From Prevotella sp. (GTDB taxonomy: Bacteria > Bacteroidota > Bacteroidia > Bacteroidales > Bacteroidaceae): 64,000 nt of DNA. A program made the translations under genes and the position numbers. The notes beneath the pieces are model-generated. The model saw only the letters and a program-made list of their open reading frames with translations. It ran no database searches and had not been told where the DNA came from. Location: contig JALETQ010000058.1 of the NCBI GenBank assembly GCA_022781445.1, positions 23,611 through 87,610 on the forward strand, written 5' to 3'. Numbering within the stretch: the first letter of the stretch is position 1; each line of letters opens with the position of its first letter. Positions 17,501-25,708 of this stretch are shown piece after piece.

Positions 17501-19045
17501 TCGGCACCGGTGAAACTCGAAGTGTCAGTCTGCAAAAAGAATTTCGATGACAGCCGGATACTCTTCACACGTGATTTCTCGACAGAAAACAACGGAAACG
17601 CCGAGTGGAAGAATGTTGTCGTTGACATCCCCGACAGCCATCTCGACGAGGATTATGTATTCGTTCGTTTCAAAGCCACGGCAACAGGGTCTTTGCAGCA
17701 GGCACCGCTCTTTGTAGACAATATCAATGTTGCCGATATAAAAGGCAAGGATTTGTCGGTCGACATGACCGTTCCGGCAAATGCCAAGAAAGGACAAACA
17801 GTGGCAATGGACATCCATATCAAGAATAAAGGAGTCGAGGATTTCACAAAAGCCAGACTGACAGTCACCGTCAACGGATCGGTTTTCTTGGAGAAAGAAT
17901 TTACCGAAGGCATCAGACGGCTGGAAAATATCACCCTTCCATTGACCTATCAAACCACAACGCTCGACGAGGCGAACGCACTTTCGGTCAAAGCCGAGAT
18001 AAACGGCGAAGGTGATGATACGCCAGACAACGACATGGCGATCCGAACCGTTGAAATGATGACCACCGAACTGCCCACGCCCGAAAACCTCGTGGCTGTG
18101 GAAAACGACTGGAAAGGTGTGGCACTGCAATGGAGCAAGCCGGCCGAAGCCGTCACGACGCTCACCGACGGATTTGAACTCTATGAACCGTGGAGTACCT
18201 CATTCGGCTCATGGAAGACGATAGATATAGACAAAGGCAATGCCTGTCCGCTTTCGGAACAAAACCGATACACCCGTCAGGGCGAGGCATTTGCCTTCAT
18301 CAACTGGAAACCCGATGACTTTTTCAGTTCCGGTCAGGGACTCGATCCCCATTCGGGCAGTATGGCTTTGGCTGCCATCTACCAAGTAGATATGTTCAAT
18401 GCGAACTATATTGATGCCGACAACCTGCTTGTCAGTCCCGAACTGTCCGGACACGCACAGACCGTCTCTTTCTGGGTGAACAACGTAACCGGCAACGGCT
18501 TCGGTACTGAGAGTTTCGATTGTATGGTATCCGAAGGCGGAACCGCCTTGAAAGACTTCACCAAGATAGGCGAAACATACACTCAAGGCAGCGGAAAATG
18601 GACTGAAATCAGGGTTGATGTACCCGAAGGTACGAAATACTTTGCCATCAGACACGTCACCAAGGCTGCCGACGCATTCGTCTTCATGCTCGATGATGTG
18701 ACGCTCGAAGCCGGCGTACAACCGTTGGGCTACCGCATTTATCGCGACCGCATGTTGCTCGGCAACACCTCGGAAACCAACTTCCAAGACAGCAAGATAC
18801 CCGATGGTGAACACACCTACAGCGTGACAGCGGTCTTTGCAGACGGGTCCGAATCGATGCCGGTTCAACTCGCGGTGGTCACTGACATCCGTCATACAAC
18901 CCTAAATGCCGACGACGACCTCGACATCTTCACGACCGACGGAGTGAAAGTGGGCAAAGGTAAAGCCTCCTTCAATAATCTGCCACAGGGTGTCTATGTC
19001 ATCCGTGGCAGGAAAGTTGTCGTCGCCGATCGCGAAAAACATTAA
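14558..19045 (+). CDS. Giant secreted adhesin-like protein, paralogue of the 1513-residue protein
   Basis: 1495 residues beginning MKNKTKFIATIMIVVSTALS, a signal peptide. The Cys after ALS could also act as a lipobox, so a lipoprotein is an alternative. The order matches the protein at 6761-11302 nearly position for position: a propeller-like region with ATDPVTGEVFG and GIDSNQKAFGVAADG, FnIII-like modules, jelly rolls starting near 542 (PPFADNFDN), 903 (LPFHNSLKD) and 1200 (TLTDGFELYEP), and a CARDB-like segment near 1063. The C-terminus has DIFTTDGVKVGKGKA and GVYVIRGRKVVV, again like a short T9SS sorting domain. An ATG at 14558 replaces a TTG 39 nt upstream. Role in adhesion or polymer binding is inferred only. 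Confidence 0.87.
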   Translation: MKNKTKFIATIMIVVSTALSCGAQEGMKKLKPPFLPFKNNRASLLKERKKSADFLPSSFYRPVTGIKKTPQTKDKLLPMASTDNIGNRKKVLPAPSNRELWANVTGDNLSGIYSFSPTRPVAFSRLSDYGYATFNGGAAIVDDKLHGIYYDTSYADMGFILVYHLAFDTESWELTTQPEQLEGYSMIAQETATDPVTGEVFGAFLKNDGTGYEWGVANYNTLTRTAIAPVENVYLALGIDSNQKAFGVAADGNLYCIDRVSGEEKLIGSTGLSLTAADGKVYPQSGEIDPKDNTFYWAATTGDGKTALYRVDLATATTTEVGSIGNGTSVLGMVVPKPKAEDGAPAEAQNLSATFTEGSTDGSISFTAPTHTFGGSPLTGTLTYTVYANDKELSAGEIQAGSSKSVTVSVEEGVNLFTVILGNEVGKSPKAKLSRYVGNDIPTKVTRLNAIADTDGKVTLTWNAPTTTLHDGYLGKLTYDIIRISNHETAEVAKQITGQTFTEQLPLGELKGHIYAVRATNTSQTGEWKYSNSLVIGKALEPPFADNFDNEADAALYAVIDANEDEASWQWDKDDYTGQTVYRYHWSDTEDADDWLLLPPLELRQGKNYTLSFKVKNNGSDYTERFEVAYGTSPNIDAFSTRLIPPTDVRNEEFETITAVLTPTKDGVYHLAFHALSPAGGYYLNIDSLSLTTTADNRAPQAPTNLSGSFDPKGALQTSIGFVAPTKSIDGKPLTAISKIEVRNGIRRIRTFDNPMPGSKLEMVDNEATNGDNNYTITAFNEYGAGAQASLFIYVGQDIPAVPEVQAFDLSHAALLDWETVKGVNDGIIVPEDITYHIYNVSESGFLADKIGTATGGSTEFTVENLNTNEGNQRYIQWAVNAVNKAGASGYGVASMIVGKPYTLPFHNSLKDATLENQFLALEAPDDKVVWTATRQAASDNDGGCLVFAPAQAGTSTISTGKIAIEKGMKPKLIFDYQGKPSAPVKLEVSVCKKNFDDSRILFTRDFSTENNGNAEWKNVVVDIPDSHLDEDYVFVRFKATATGSLQQAPLFVDNINVADIKGKDLSVDMTVPANAKKGQTVAMDIHIKNKGVEDFTKARLTVTVNGSVFLEKEFTEGIRRLENITLPLTYQTTTLDEANALSVKAEINGEGDDTPDNDMAIRTVEMMTTELPTPENLVAVENDWKGVALQWSKPAEAVTTLTDGFELYEPWSTSFGSWKTIDIDKGNACPLSEQNRYTRQGEAFAFINWKPDDFFSSGQGLDPHSGSMALAAIYQVDMFNANYIDADNLLVSPELSGHAQTVSFWVNNVTGNGFGTESFDCMVSEGGTALKDFTKIGETYTQGSGKWTEIRVDVPEGTKYFAIRHVTKAADAFVFMLDDVTLEAGVQPLGYRIYRDRMLLGNTSETNFQDSKIPDGEHTYSVTAVFADGSESMPVQLAVVTDIRHTTLNADDDLDIFTTDGVKVGKGKASFNNLPQGVYVIRGRKVVVADREKH

Positions 19046-19071
19046 CTTCGGCTTTCAGAGGCATTGATTTC

Positions 19072-19137
19072 CCGACCCGTTCTCACCGACCGACAAACCC
19101 GTCACGGGACTGCCGGCCGTCCAAGAGAACGGGTCGG
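19072..19137 (+). terminator. Nested hairpin after the 1495-residue protein gene
   Basis: CCGACCCGTTCTC (19072-19084) and GAGAACGGGTCGG (19125-19137) are a perfect 13-bp inverted repeat with an inner hairpin CCCGTCACGGG. It starts 27 nt after the stop. The following bases are pyrimidine-rich rather than a clean T run. Confidence 0.5.
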
Positions 19138-19310
19138 TCACAATCATTCTTTTCATATAATAAGCATTCGCTGTACGTTTGGTGACTGCCTCAATCCGAA
19201 CCGTTCATCCAAAGACCAGTCGATATGGCTCTACAAAAAGGGCGGCACACTGCGAAAAGGTACAATCGGACAGGTAGCGAAGTAACAGTCAAGCGACATG
19301 GCACAATAAA

Positions 19311-19503
19311 CCCAAATTGGTCATTAGGACGCATTTGCTTATATTTGTTATTACCATTATGCTTCCTTACTGCTTTAGTCCGCCTGCCGACATCTGCACA
19401 GCCATTACATCTCGCCGTAGCCCGCTACGCCTTCGATGAAACGTCAGCACATCTGCTCAACAATCGAACAAAATCAGTCAAGGACTCTCATGACCGATTT
19501 GGG
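19311..19503 (-). mobile_element. MITE-like family-A element, full copy A1 (193 bp)
   Basis: Begins CCCAAATTGGTCATTA and ends TCATGACCGATTTGGG, which are inverted copies of each other with two differences. Compared base for base with the copy at 25028-25220 in the opposite orientation, both are 193 bp; I counted about 24 mismatches and no gaps (roughly 88% identity). A possible 5-bp duplication, ATAAA, lies on both sides. It encodes no protein. Confidence 0.75.
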
Positions 19504-19550
19504 ATAAAAAGAAATCGATACAAGCAGAAAAGTCAATAAAACACCACAAA

Positions 19551-19587
19551 AAAAGACAGCAAAAGTCGAAACTTCTGCTGTCTTTTT
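19551..19587. terminator. Bidirectional terminator between the repeat and rpmH
   Basis: AAAAGACAGCA (19551-19561) pairs with TGCTGTCTTTT (19576-19586), extended by AAGT/ACTT around a CGAA loop. T runs flank both sides, so it can end rpmH transcripts on the minus strand and readthrough from the left. Confidence 0.8.
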
Positions 19588-19613
19588 TCTTACAATCGCT
19601 ATAGGCGCACGGA

Positions 19614-19769
19614 TTATTTTCCGTGATGTTCGTCAGAAACGGTTAATTTCTTGCGACCTTTGGCACGACGGGAAGCCAATACGCGACGGCCGTTCTTGGT
19701 TGCCATTCTCTCGCGGAAGCCGTGTTTGTTAACTCTTCTACGGTTGTGAGGCTGAAATGTTCTTTTCAT
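19614..19769 (-). CDS. rpmH: 50S ribosomal protein bL34
   Basis: 51 residues: [20 protein letters not shown], then [19 protein letters not shown] and KKLTV, closing with SDEHHGK. This is the canonical bL34 sequence, a small basic protein of the large ribosomal subunit that lies against 23S rRNA. The acidic/His tail is a few residues longer than the E. coli protein. It is divergent from efp with 190 nt between the starts, has its own promoter and ends at the terminator at 19551-19587. The usual dnaA or rnpA neighbours are absent, as is common in Bacteroidota. Confidence 0.97.
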   Translation of the reverse strand: MKRTFQPHNRRRVNKHGFRERMATKNGRRVLASRRAKGRKKLTVSDEHHGK

Positions 19770-19825
19770 CTTGTTCTATATTTTATTTTATTTATTATCA
19801 CAACGAACGACATAAAATCGGGTTG

Positions 19826-19857
19826 CAAAATTACGATTTTCTTTTGAAACAACCAAG
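19826..19857 (-). promoter_or_regulatory. Promoter for rpmH
   Basis: On the minus strand: CTTG (19857-19854), 20 nt, TAATTTTG (19833-19826), fitting the -33/-7 pattern; the start codon is 57 nt downstream. Confidence 0.55.
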
Positions 19858-19907
19858 AATTAAGCAACTTTTAGGCTCTCATTTTACGTTTTTTTCTCGT
19901 TTTTCCG

Positions 19908-19915
19908 TAACTTTG
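19908..19915 (+). promoter_or_regulatory. -7 box for efp
   Basis: TAACTTTG matches TAnnTTTG exactly, 44 nt before the ATG. The -33 region (TTTTACG) is only a partial match. Confidence 0.5.
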
Positions 19916-19959
19916 CAAGCTGAAAAGGAATATATCACATTAAATTTCTCTATAACACA

Positions 19960-20526
19960 ATGATTAAATCACAAGACATCAAGAAAGGAACTTGCATCCG
20001 TATGGACGGCAAGCTCTATTTCTGTATCGACTTCCTGCACGTTAAACCGGGCAAAGGTAACACCATCATGCGCACGACATTGAAAGACGTTGTCAGCGGA
20101 CGAGTTCTCGAAAAGCGTTTCAATATCGGCGAATCATTGGAGGATGTGCGTGTGGAACGTCGTTCTTACCAATATCTGTATCAGGAAGGAGAAGACTATA
20201 TCTTCATGAATCAGGAAACCTTTGACCAGATTCCCATTGCCAAAGACTTGGTGACAGGTGTGGACTTCATGAAGGAAAGTGATGTGGTTGAGGTAGTGAG
20301 CGACGCCGACACCAATACCGTTCTGTATGCCGAGATGCCCGTGAAGACGGTTTTGCGCATCACCCACTCCGAGCCCGGCATCAAAGGCGATACCGCCACC
20401 AACGCCACCAAGCCTGCAACGCTCGAAACCGGTGTTGAAGTTCGCGTGCCTTTGTTCGTCAACGAAGGCGATCTCATTCAGGTAGACACACGCGACGGCA
20501 GTTATTTGCAACGCATGAAAGAATAG
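19960..20526 (+). CDS. efp: Translation elongation factor P
   Basis: 188 residues, the standard EF-P length, with KOW-like N-domain and two OB domains. The tip loop reads HVKPGKGN with Lys32 in the position that is post-translationally modified in some bacteria. The C-terminal signature VRVPLFVNEGDLIQVDTRDG is intact. EF-P binds between the ribosomal P and E sites and relieves stalling at polyproline. No EpmA/EpmB-type modification gene lies nearby. It is monocistronic, divergent from rpmH, which places two translation genes around one control region. Confidence 0.97.
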   Translation: MIKSQDIKKGTCIRMDGKLYFCIDFLHVKPGKGNTIMRTTLKDVVSGRVLEKRFNIGESLEDVRVERRSYQYLYQEGEDYIFMNQETFDQIPIAKDLVTGVDFMKESDVVEVVSDADTNTVLYAEMPVKTVLRITHSEPGIKGDTATNATKPATLETGVEVRVPLFVNEGDLIQVDTRDGSYLQRMKE

Positions 20527-20639
20527 AAGGCGGCTCCCGGGGAGCGCGTCGGCAGCGTTTTTTGTCGGCCGGGCATCCCCGGACGTCATGCTTCACAACA
20601 TTTTCCGGTCGTGGACAACCATCGTACACGCTTTACATC

Positions 20640-20719
20640 AAGTCCTCTGCCCTTTTCGCAGGCTGTGTTTCCGAGTGCTTCCGAGCCTCGTTTCCGCTGT
20701 CGTGAAAGGCAGAGGACTT
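20640..20719 (+). promoter_or_regulatory. Long hairpin immediately before the GT2 start codon
   Basis: AAGTCCTCTGCC (20640-20651) and GGCAGAGGACTT (20708-20719) are a perfect 12-bp inverted repeat with a 56-nt loop that contains further pairings (AGGCT/GAGCCT). The right arm ends 13 nt before the ATG at 20733. It may terminate efp transcription or control translation of the glycosyltransferase. Confidence 0.45.
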
Positions 20720-20732
20720 TATCATTCCTACC

Positions 20733-21770
20733 ATGAAATATTCCATTATCGTACCCGTATTCAATCGTCCCGACGAAGTCGACGAACTGTTATCAAGCCT
20801 CACGATGCAGCATTTCCGCGATTTTGAGGTCATCATCGTTGAAGATGGTTCTTCCGTTCCTTGCCGGGAAGTGTGTGAGAAGTATTCGGACAGATTGTCC
20901 TTGCAGTATTTCAACAAGCCCAACTCAGGCCCGGGACAGAGCCGCAACTATGGTGCCGAGCGGGCAAAGGGCGAATATCTCATCGTGTTGGACAGCGATG
21001 TGGTGTTGCCCGAGGGTTATCTGCAAGCCATCGAGAGCGAGTTGGGAACGCAACCGTGCGACGCTTTTGGCGGACCCGACCGCGCTCACGAGTCGTTTAC
21101 CGACATTCAGAAAGCCATTTCGTACTCCATGACATCGTTTTTTACCACGGGAGGCATCAGAGGGGGTGCGAAACAGCTGGAGAAATTCCATCCGCGCTCG
21201 TTCAACATGGGCATCCGTGCCGACGTGTACCGTCAATTGGGTGGCTTTTCAGCCATGCGTTTTGGCGAAGACATCGACTTTTCCATCCGCATTTTCGCTG
21301 CCGGCTGTTCATGCCGGCTGTTCCCCGAGGCATGGGTGTGGCACAAACGGCGCACCGATTTCCGAAAGTTCTTCCGGCAGGTGTTCAATTCAGGCATCGC
21401 ACGCATCAACCTTTACAGGAAATATCCGTCATCACTCAAGCCCGTACACCTGCTGCCGTCGGTTTTCACCATCGGCGTCGTGTTGCTCGTTTTGCTGTCG
21501 CTGACAGGCAGACTGCTGATGTATTACGACGACATCCACCGTTGGTATTGGCTCTGTGCCGCCCCCTTGCTTCTGCTGTTTGCTTACTGTCTGCTGATTT
21601 TTGTCGATGCTTCGCGTCAGTATCGCAGCCTCCGGATAGGCTTGTTGAGCGTCGGAGCCTCGTTCGTTCAGCTCTTCGGCTACGGCACCGGATTCCTGTC
21701 GGCATGGTGGAAACGCTGTATATTGAAGCAAGACCCATACTCCGCCTTCGACAAAAACTTCTATCAATAA
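20733..21770 (+). CDS. Family 2 glycosyltransferase, membrane-anchored
   Basis: 345 residues. The N-terminal GT-A domain starts MKYSIIVPVFNRPDEVDELL. It has VIIVEDGSS (nucleotide-binding acidic residue), LDSDVVLP as the DXD metal site near residue 90, FNMGIRADVYRQLGGF, and GEDIDF as the catalytic acidic pair. Two or three hydrophobic helices follow at about 235-310 (HLLPSVFTIGVVLLVLLSL; FAYCLLIFVDA), anchoring it in the inner membrane. It should transfer a sugar from a nucleotide donor to a lipid or glycan acceptor. Donor and acceptor are unknown, and the neighbours (radC, a hexosaminidase) do not form a polysaccharide cluster. Confidence 0.9.
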   Translation: MKYSIIVPVFNRPDEVDELLSSLTMQHFRDFEVIIVEDGSSVPCREVCEKYSDRLSLQYFNKPNSGPGQSRNYGAERAKGEYLIVLDSDVVLPEGYLQAIESELGTQPCDAFGGPDRAHESFTDIQKAISYSMTSFFTTGGIRGGAKQLEKFHPRSFNMGIRADVYRQLGGFSAMRFGEDIDFSIRIFAAGCSCRLFPEAWVWHKRRTDFRKFFRQVFNSGIARINLYRKYPSSLKPVHLLPSVFTIGVVLLVLLSLTGRLLMYYDDIHRWYWLCAAPLLLLFAYCLLIFVDASRQYRSLRIGLLSVGASFVQLFGYGTGFLSAWWKRCILKQDPYSAFDKNFYQ

Positions 21771-21897
21771 ATCATAAGTCGCCCTCCGATAACCCTGCGC
21801 CCGACTTTCGGATATCGAAAACACCCTTCCGTAAGTCAAGGACTGTCCTTGCGGAACATTCCTCTTTCCACCTCTGACAGTTCCCGTTAAATCCATC

Positions 21898-22632
21898 ATG
21901 AACGAAAACCCTGTACCTCCGACCACCGACCAACCATCTTCCGTTCCCAAACTCACCATCAATAACTGGGCTGTTGAAGATCGTCCGCGCGAAAAACTCA
22001 TGAAACTCGGTGCCCGCGCCCTGTCGAATGCCGAGCTGCTTGCCATCCTGATTGGATCAGGAACGCCACAGGAAAGTGCCGTCGATCTCATGAAACGTGT
22101 ACTCAACGACTGTCACAACAACCTCAATGCGCTCGGAAAGATGTCGCTCGAAGAGCTGATGGCCTACAAAGGCGTGGGCGAGGCCAAAGCCGTGAGCATC
22201 CTTGCTGCCTGCGAGCTTGGCAAGCGGCGACAGCACGAAGATGCCGGCAGCAGGCCGCAACTCAACTCGGCAGATGCCATTTACAGCTATATGCACCCAC
22301 ACCTGCAGGATCTTGAGGTGGAAGAAGCATGGGTGTTGCTCCTCAACCACCACTACAAACTCATCAAAGAAGTGTGCATATCGCGAGGCGGTATCAGCGA
22401 AACGGCAGTCGACGTGCGCCTCATTCTCAAACACGCCCTGCTCAACAACGCCACCGTGGTGGCACTCTGCCACAACCATCCGTCGGGCAACAACCGTCCC
22501 AGTGCCGAAGACGACCGCCTGACAGCCAATATCAAGCGTGCCTGCGACTATATGAGGATATACCTCATCGACCATTTGGTCATCACCGACGGAAGCTATT
22601 ACTCCTATCGGGAGGAAGGACGGCTTGACTGA
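21898..22632 (+). CDS. radC: RadC/MPN-domain protein
   Basis: 244 residues. An N-terminal helix-hairpin-helix segment (about 25-110, with GARALSNAELLAILIGSG and YKGVGEAKAVSILAACELGK) precedes an MPN/JAB domain. The metal-site pattern is complete: H192 and H194 in HNHPSGNNRPSAEDD with D205. The family was named for DNA repair, but that role is not established for E. coli RadC; a JAMM-type metalloenzyme or recombination-related function is the safe description. It follows the GT2 gene by 127 nt and precedes the GH20 gene by 59 nt, so co-transcription is possible. Confidence 0.93.
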   Translation: MNENPVPPTTDQPSSVPKLTINNWAVEDRPREKLMKLGARALSNAELLAILIGSGTPQESAVDLMKRVLNDCHNNLNALGKMSLEELMAYKGVGEAKAVSILAACELGKRRQHEDAGSRPQLNSADAIYSYMHPHLQDLEVEEAWVLLLNHHYKLIKEVCISRGGISETAVDVRLILKHALLNNATVVALCHNHPSGNNRPSAEDDRLTANIKRACDYMRIYLIDHLVITDGSYYSYREEGRLD

Positions 22633-22691
22633 AGATACCTTCCCCCTCACCGTCATCCCGCCATTTCACCCCCATCAAAGCCGAAACTACC

Positions 22692-24959
22692 ATGAAACGA
22701 CATCTTCCCATCCTCCTGCTAACCCTCTTTCTGTCCTTGTTTGCCCACGTCAATGCCGCTGACAAACCTGCCCTCATTCCCCGCCCGTTCCGAACGGTGT
22801 GGACCGATGATACCTTCGTGTTGAAAAAAGGCGACATCATCGGTTGCGACCGCTCGCCCCAAGCCCTGTCGGAAGCCGAATATCTGCAGGAAAGCCTCTT
22901 CCGGCTCACGGGCATCCGTCCCGACATCAGACAGGGTGAAAAGGGGCGCATCCGTATCGTCCGCAAGAAAGGACAGCGCGGGGGCTATCGTCTGGAAGTC
23001 ACCGGCCGGCACATCCTCCTCACCGGCAGCGACCACGAAGGTATTGCCGGCGGCATAGCCACCTTGCGACAGATCATCCGTGACACAGCCATACCCGGGG
23101 TCGTCATCGACGATGCGCCCCGTTTCGGCTGGAGGGGCTTCCACCTCGACTGCTCGCGCCATTTCTTTTCGAAGGAGGAAGTGAAGCGTTACATCGACCT
23201 GATGGCTCTCTATAAGTTCAACCGGTTTCACTGGCACCTCACCGACGATCAAGGATGGCGCATCGAAATCAAACAGCTGAAGGCACTCACCGACAAAAGT
23301 TCGCTACGCACACCCAATCATCAAGACAGTGTGTGTATGGCAATGGCGGCGAAATCGCACAACGACGATTTGTTGCTGCCGGCTGAAAAGTTTGTTGTCA
23401 GCGGCTCCGACAGCCTCTATGGCGGCTATTACACCCAAGACGACGTGCGCGAAATCGTGGCGTATGCCCTCGGGCGCGGCATCGAGACCATTCCCGAAAT
23501 CGACATGCCCGGACACATGCTCGCTGCCATCGAAGCCTATCCGCACCTGTCCTGCCACGGAACGGGCAGTCAAGGCAAGGTGTTCTCTTCACCGCTATGT
23601 CCCTCCAAAGATGCCGTTCGCACTTTTTGTCAAACGGTTTGGAACGAAGTGGTGCCGCTCTTTCCCTTCGAATACGTCCATCTTGGCGGCGACGAGGTCG
23701 AAAAAGAATTCTGGAAAGCCTGCCCCGACTGCCAAAAGCGCATGGCCGAATCGGGGCTGAAGAACGAAGACGAACTGCAAGCGTGGTTCTTCCACGACAT
23801 GGAAAGATACATCAACCGGCTGGGAAAGAAAATCATCGGATGGGACGAAATCATTCAAGGAGGCCTGTCGAAGACCGCCACCGTAATGTGGTGGCGCTCG
23901 TGGATGCCCCATACCGTCAGCGAAGCCACCCGGCAAGGCAACCGCGTCATCGTGAATCCCATCGCGCCTTTTTACTTTTCGGAAACCGAAAAGCCCGGCA
24001 GCCTGCGCGACATCTACGATTTCAAGGTCGTTCCCGACGGACTTTCTGCCCGGCAACGGCAGCTCGTCATGGGCGTGCAAGGCAACCTTTGGACCGAATG
24101 GACTCCGTCGTTCAACCGACTGATGTATATGCTTTTCCCCCGCGCCCTTGCCCTTTCGGAACTGGCTTGGTGCGGTGACGGCGAAAAAGACTTCGACGAT
24201 TTCAGCCGTAGGGTGACAGCCCACTACGACGTGTTGAACCGCATGGACGTGGCATACCATATTCCTTTCCTGCAAAACCTGTGGCAGACACGGGCTTTCA
24301 CCGATTCGATACGGGTTGAAACAAACTGTGAAGACCCTACCGCCGTGGTGCGATTCACGACCGACGGCAGCGTTCCCACCGTGCAGTCGCCCATCCTCTC
24401 GAATCCGGTTGTCATCAATCGCACCACCGCTTTCACTTTCCGCCCGTTCGGTAAAGGCGGTCGTGCCGGCGACATCAGTCGGGCTTCCTATGTCAAACAG
24501 GGACTGCTGGCAGCCCTTCCGCATCCGGATGACCTGCGGCAGGGACTGACCGTTCGTCGATACGAGTACGAAGGCAAGACTTGTCGCACCATCGGACAGA
24601 GCCGTGAGATGTCCGTCGTACAGGTCGATGATGTGGTGATACCTGAAGGAATGAAGGGGAACATCGGGCTCATCATCGAAGGATACATCGACATTCCTGC
24701 CGACGGCATATACACCTTTGCCCTCACGAGCGACGACGGCAGCCTGCTGTTCATCGACGGCAACACCGTTGTCGACAACGACCGCGAACAGTCGCCCCAC
24801 AAGGAGGTGGGACAAGTGGCACTCAAACGGGGACTTCACGCCATCGAAGTGCGATACTTCGACCAAAACGGTGGGATGTTGCGCCTACAGGTCAGCGACG
24901 AAAATCAACACATTCTACATCCTCGCGACCTCTATCGTCGGACATCCGCAACAAATTGA
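22692..24959 (+). CDS. Beta-N-acetylhexosaminidase, GH20, with PA14 domain
   Basis: 755 residues with signal peptide MKRHLPILLLTLFLSLFAHV (cleavage near 22). A GH20b-type domain (about 25-140) leads into the TIM-barrel (WRGFHLDCSRHFFSKEEVKR, then FHWHLTDDQGWRIEI). The catalytic pair of the family is D334-E335 in HLGGDEVEKEFW. Residues about 570-620 look like a chitobiase-type C-terminal segment. The last 130 residues form a PA14 domain (GYIDIPADGIYTFALTSDDG, GLHAIEVRYFDQNG), a carbohydrate-binding fold. It should remove terminal GlcNAc/GalNAc from host glycans or recycled cell wall, in the periplasm or at the surface. A strong terminator follows. Confidence 0.94.
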   Translation: MKRHLPILLLTLFLSLFAHVNAADKPALIPRPFRTVWTDDTFVLKKGDIIGCDRSPQALSEAEYLQESLFRLTGIRPDIRQGEKGRIRIVRKKGQRGGYRLEVTGRHILLTGSDHEGIAGGIATLRQIIRDTAIPGVVIDDAPRFGWRGFHLDCSRHFFSKEEVKRYIDLMALYKFNRFHWHLTDDQGWRIEIKQLKALTDKSSLRTPNHQDSVCMAMAAKSHNDDLLLPAEKFVVSGSDSLYGGYYTQDDVREIVAYALGRGIETIPEIDMPGHMLAAIEAYPHLSCHGTGSQGKVFSSPLCPSKDAVRTFCQTVWNEVVPLFPFEYVHLGGDEVEKEFWKACPDCQKRMAESGLKNEDELQAWFFHDMERYINRLGKKIIGWDEIIQGGLSKTATVMWWRSWMPHTVSEATRQGNRVIVNPIAPFYFSETEKPGSLRDIYDFKVVPDGLSARQRQLVMGVQGNLWTEWTPSFNRLMYMLFPRALALSELAWCGDGEKDFDDFSRRVTAHYDVLNRMDVAYHIPFLQNLWQTRAFTDSIRVETNCEDPTAVVRFTTDGSVPTVQSPILSNPVVINRTTAFTFRPFGKGGRAGDISRASYVKQGLLAALPHPDDLRQGLTVRRYEYEGKTCRTIGQSREMSVVQVDDVVIPEGMKGNIGLIIEGYIDIPADGIYTFALTSDDGSLLFIDGNTVVDNDREQSPHKEVGQVALKRGLHAIEVRYFDQNGGMLRLQVSDENQHILHPRDLYRRTSATN

Positions 24960-24987
24960 CAGACAATTCGTCTGGAAAATCTCCAAT

Positions 24988-25024
24988 CCGCCATGTTCCA
25001 CTATTCGGAACATGGCGGATTTTT
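24988..25024 (+). terminator. Rho-independent terminator of the GH20 gene
   Basis: AATCCGCCATGTTCC pairs with GGAACATGGCGGATT around a short loop, then TTTT. It lies 29 nt past the stop and only 4 nt before the repeat copy at 25028. Confidence 0.85.
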
Positions 25025-25027
25025 CAA

Positions 25028-25220
25028 CCCAAATCGGTCATGAGAGTCCTTGATTGATTTTGTTCTTTTGTTGAGCAGATATGCTGATGTTTCATCGAAG
25101 GTGTAGTGGGATACGGTGATATGTAATGGCTGTGCAGATGTCGGCAAGCAGACTCAAGCAGAAAGGAAGCATAACGGAAATGACAAATCTAAGCAAATGT
25201 TTGATAATGGCCGATTTGGG
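25028..25220 (+). mobile_element. MITE-like family-A element, full copy A2 (193 bp)
   Basis: Begins CCCAAATCGGTCATGAGAGT and ends ATGGCCGATTTGGG, giving inverted ends. It is the same length as, and inverted relative to, the copy at 19311-19503. Its core has GGTGTAGTGGGATACGG and GATGTCGGCAAGCAGAC, shared in altered form by the other copies. No clear target duplication; no coding capacity. Confidence 0.75.
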
Positions 25221-25494
25221 CTTAATAATCTTGGGTTTCAACGGTCATGGTGCTGGGATGATAATTCCTGTCAATCCCCAAATTCCGAATGGGTTTTCTG
25301 CTCTTTCGGTGGACTTGTAGTACACCGACTTTCCCCCGCATAAACCGTATTTCTATCCTCGGTTCGGATTCTTCATCATCCTCCCGATTCAAGAAAAAAG
25401 ATGGGTCCTCCATGGTTTCTTTCCATACTGTCCGACTGAAAAGCACGTCCGACAAGCCCAATGCAGGACCATGAAAAGCAAACCACGAAAGGAT

Positions 25495-25582
25495 GCTTTG
25501 ACAAAACCTGCCCTTTTGCCCTGTCATACGAGGCCTTCCATGCCATGAAAGCAGCCCTTTTGCATGGTAAAACCTGCCCTTT
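25495..25582 (-). repeat. 22-bp-period repeat array B2 (four units, minus strand)
   Basis: Read on the minus strand, units start at 25582, 25560, 25538 and 25516. Their heads are AAAGGGCAGGTTTT, AAAGGGCTGCTTTC, GAAGGCCTCGTATG and AAAGGGCAGGTTTT. The third is the most diverged, but the 22-bp phase is kept. Confidence 0.7.
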
Positions 25583-25708
25583 GACAAACCGGCACAAAAG
25601 GAACACTGAAACACATTGGGAATGAACAGGATACCATTCTGTCGAGAACAGGCTTCGAATGGTTTTCGGGGGAGGGCGGCCAATGACGAACGGTGGCCGA
25701 AAAAAAAC

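Larger units (their letters stand above)
19046..19613. other. Intergenic region with hairpin, family-A element and shared terminator
   Basis: No gene. It contains the hairpin of the giant gene, a full 193-bp MITE-like copy and a bidirectional terminator next to rpmH. Open frames inside the element are not supported. Confidence 0.6.

Noticed and set aside
23595..24866. 423-codon minus-strand frame opposite the GH20 hexosaminidase, and similar antisense frames opposite murC, murD, ftsA and korA
   Set aside because: All overlap genes with unmistakable catalytic motifs and show no family features of their own.
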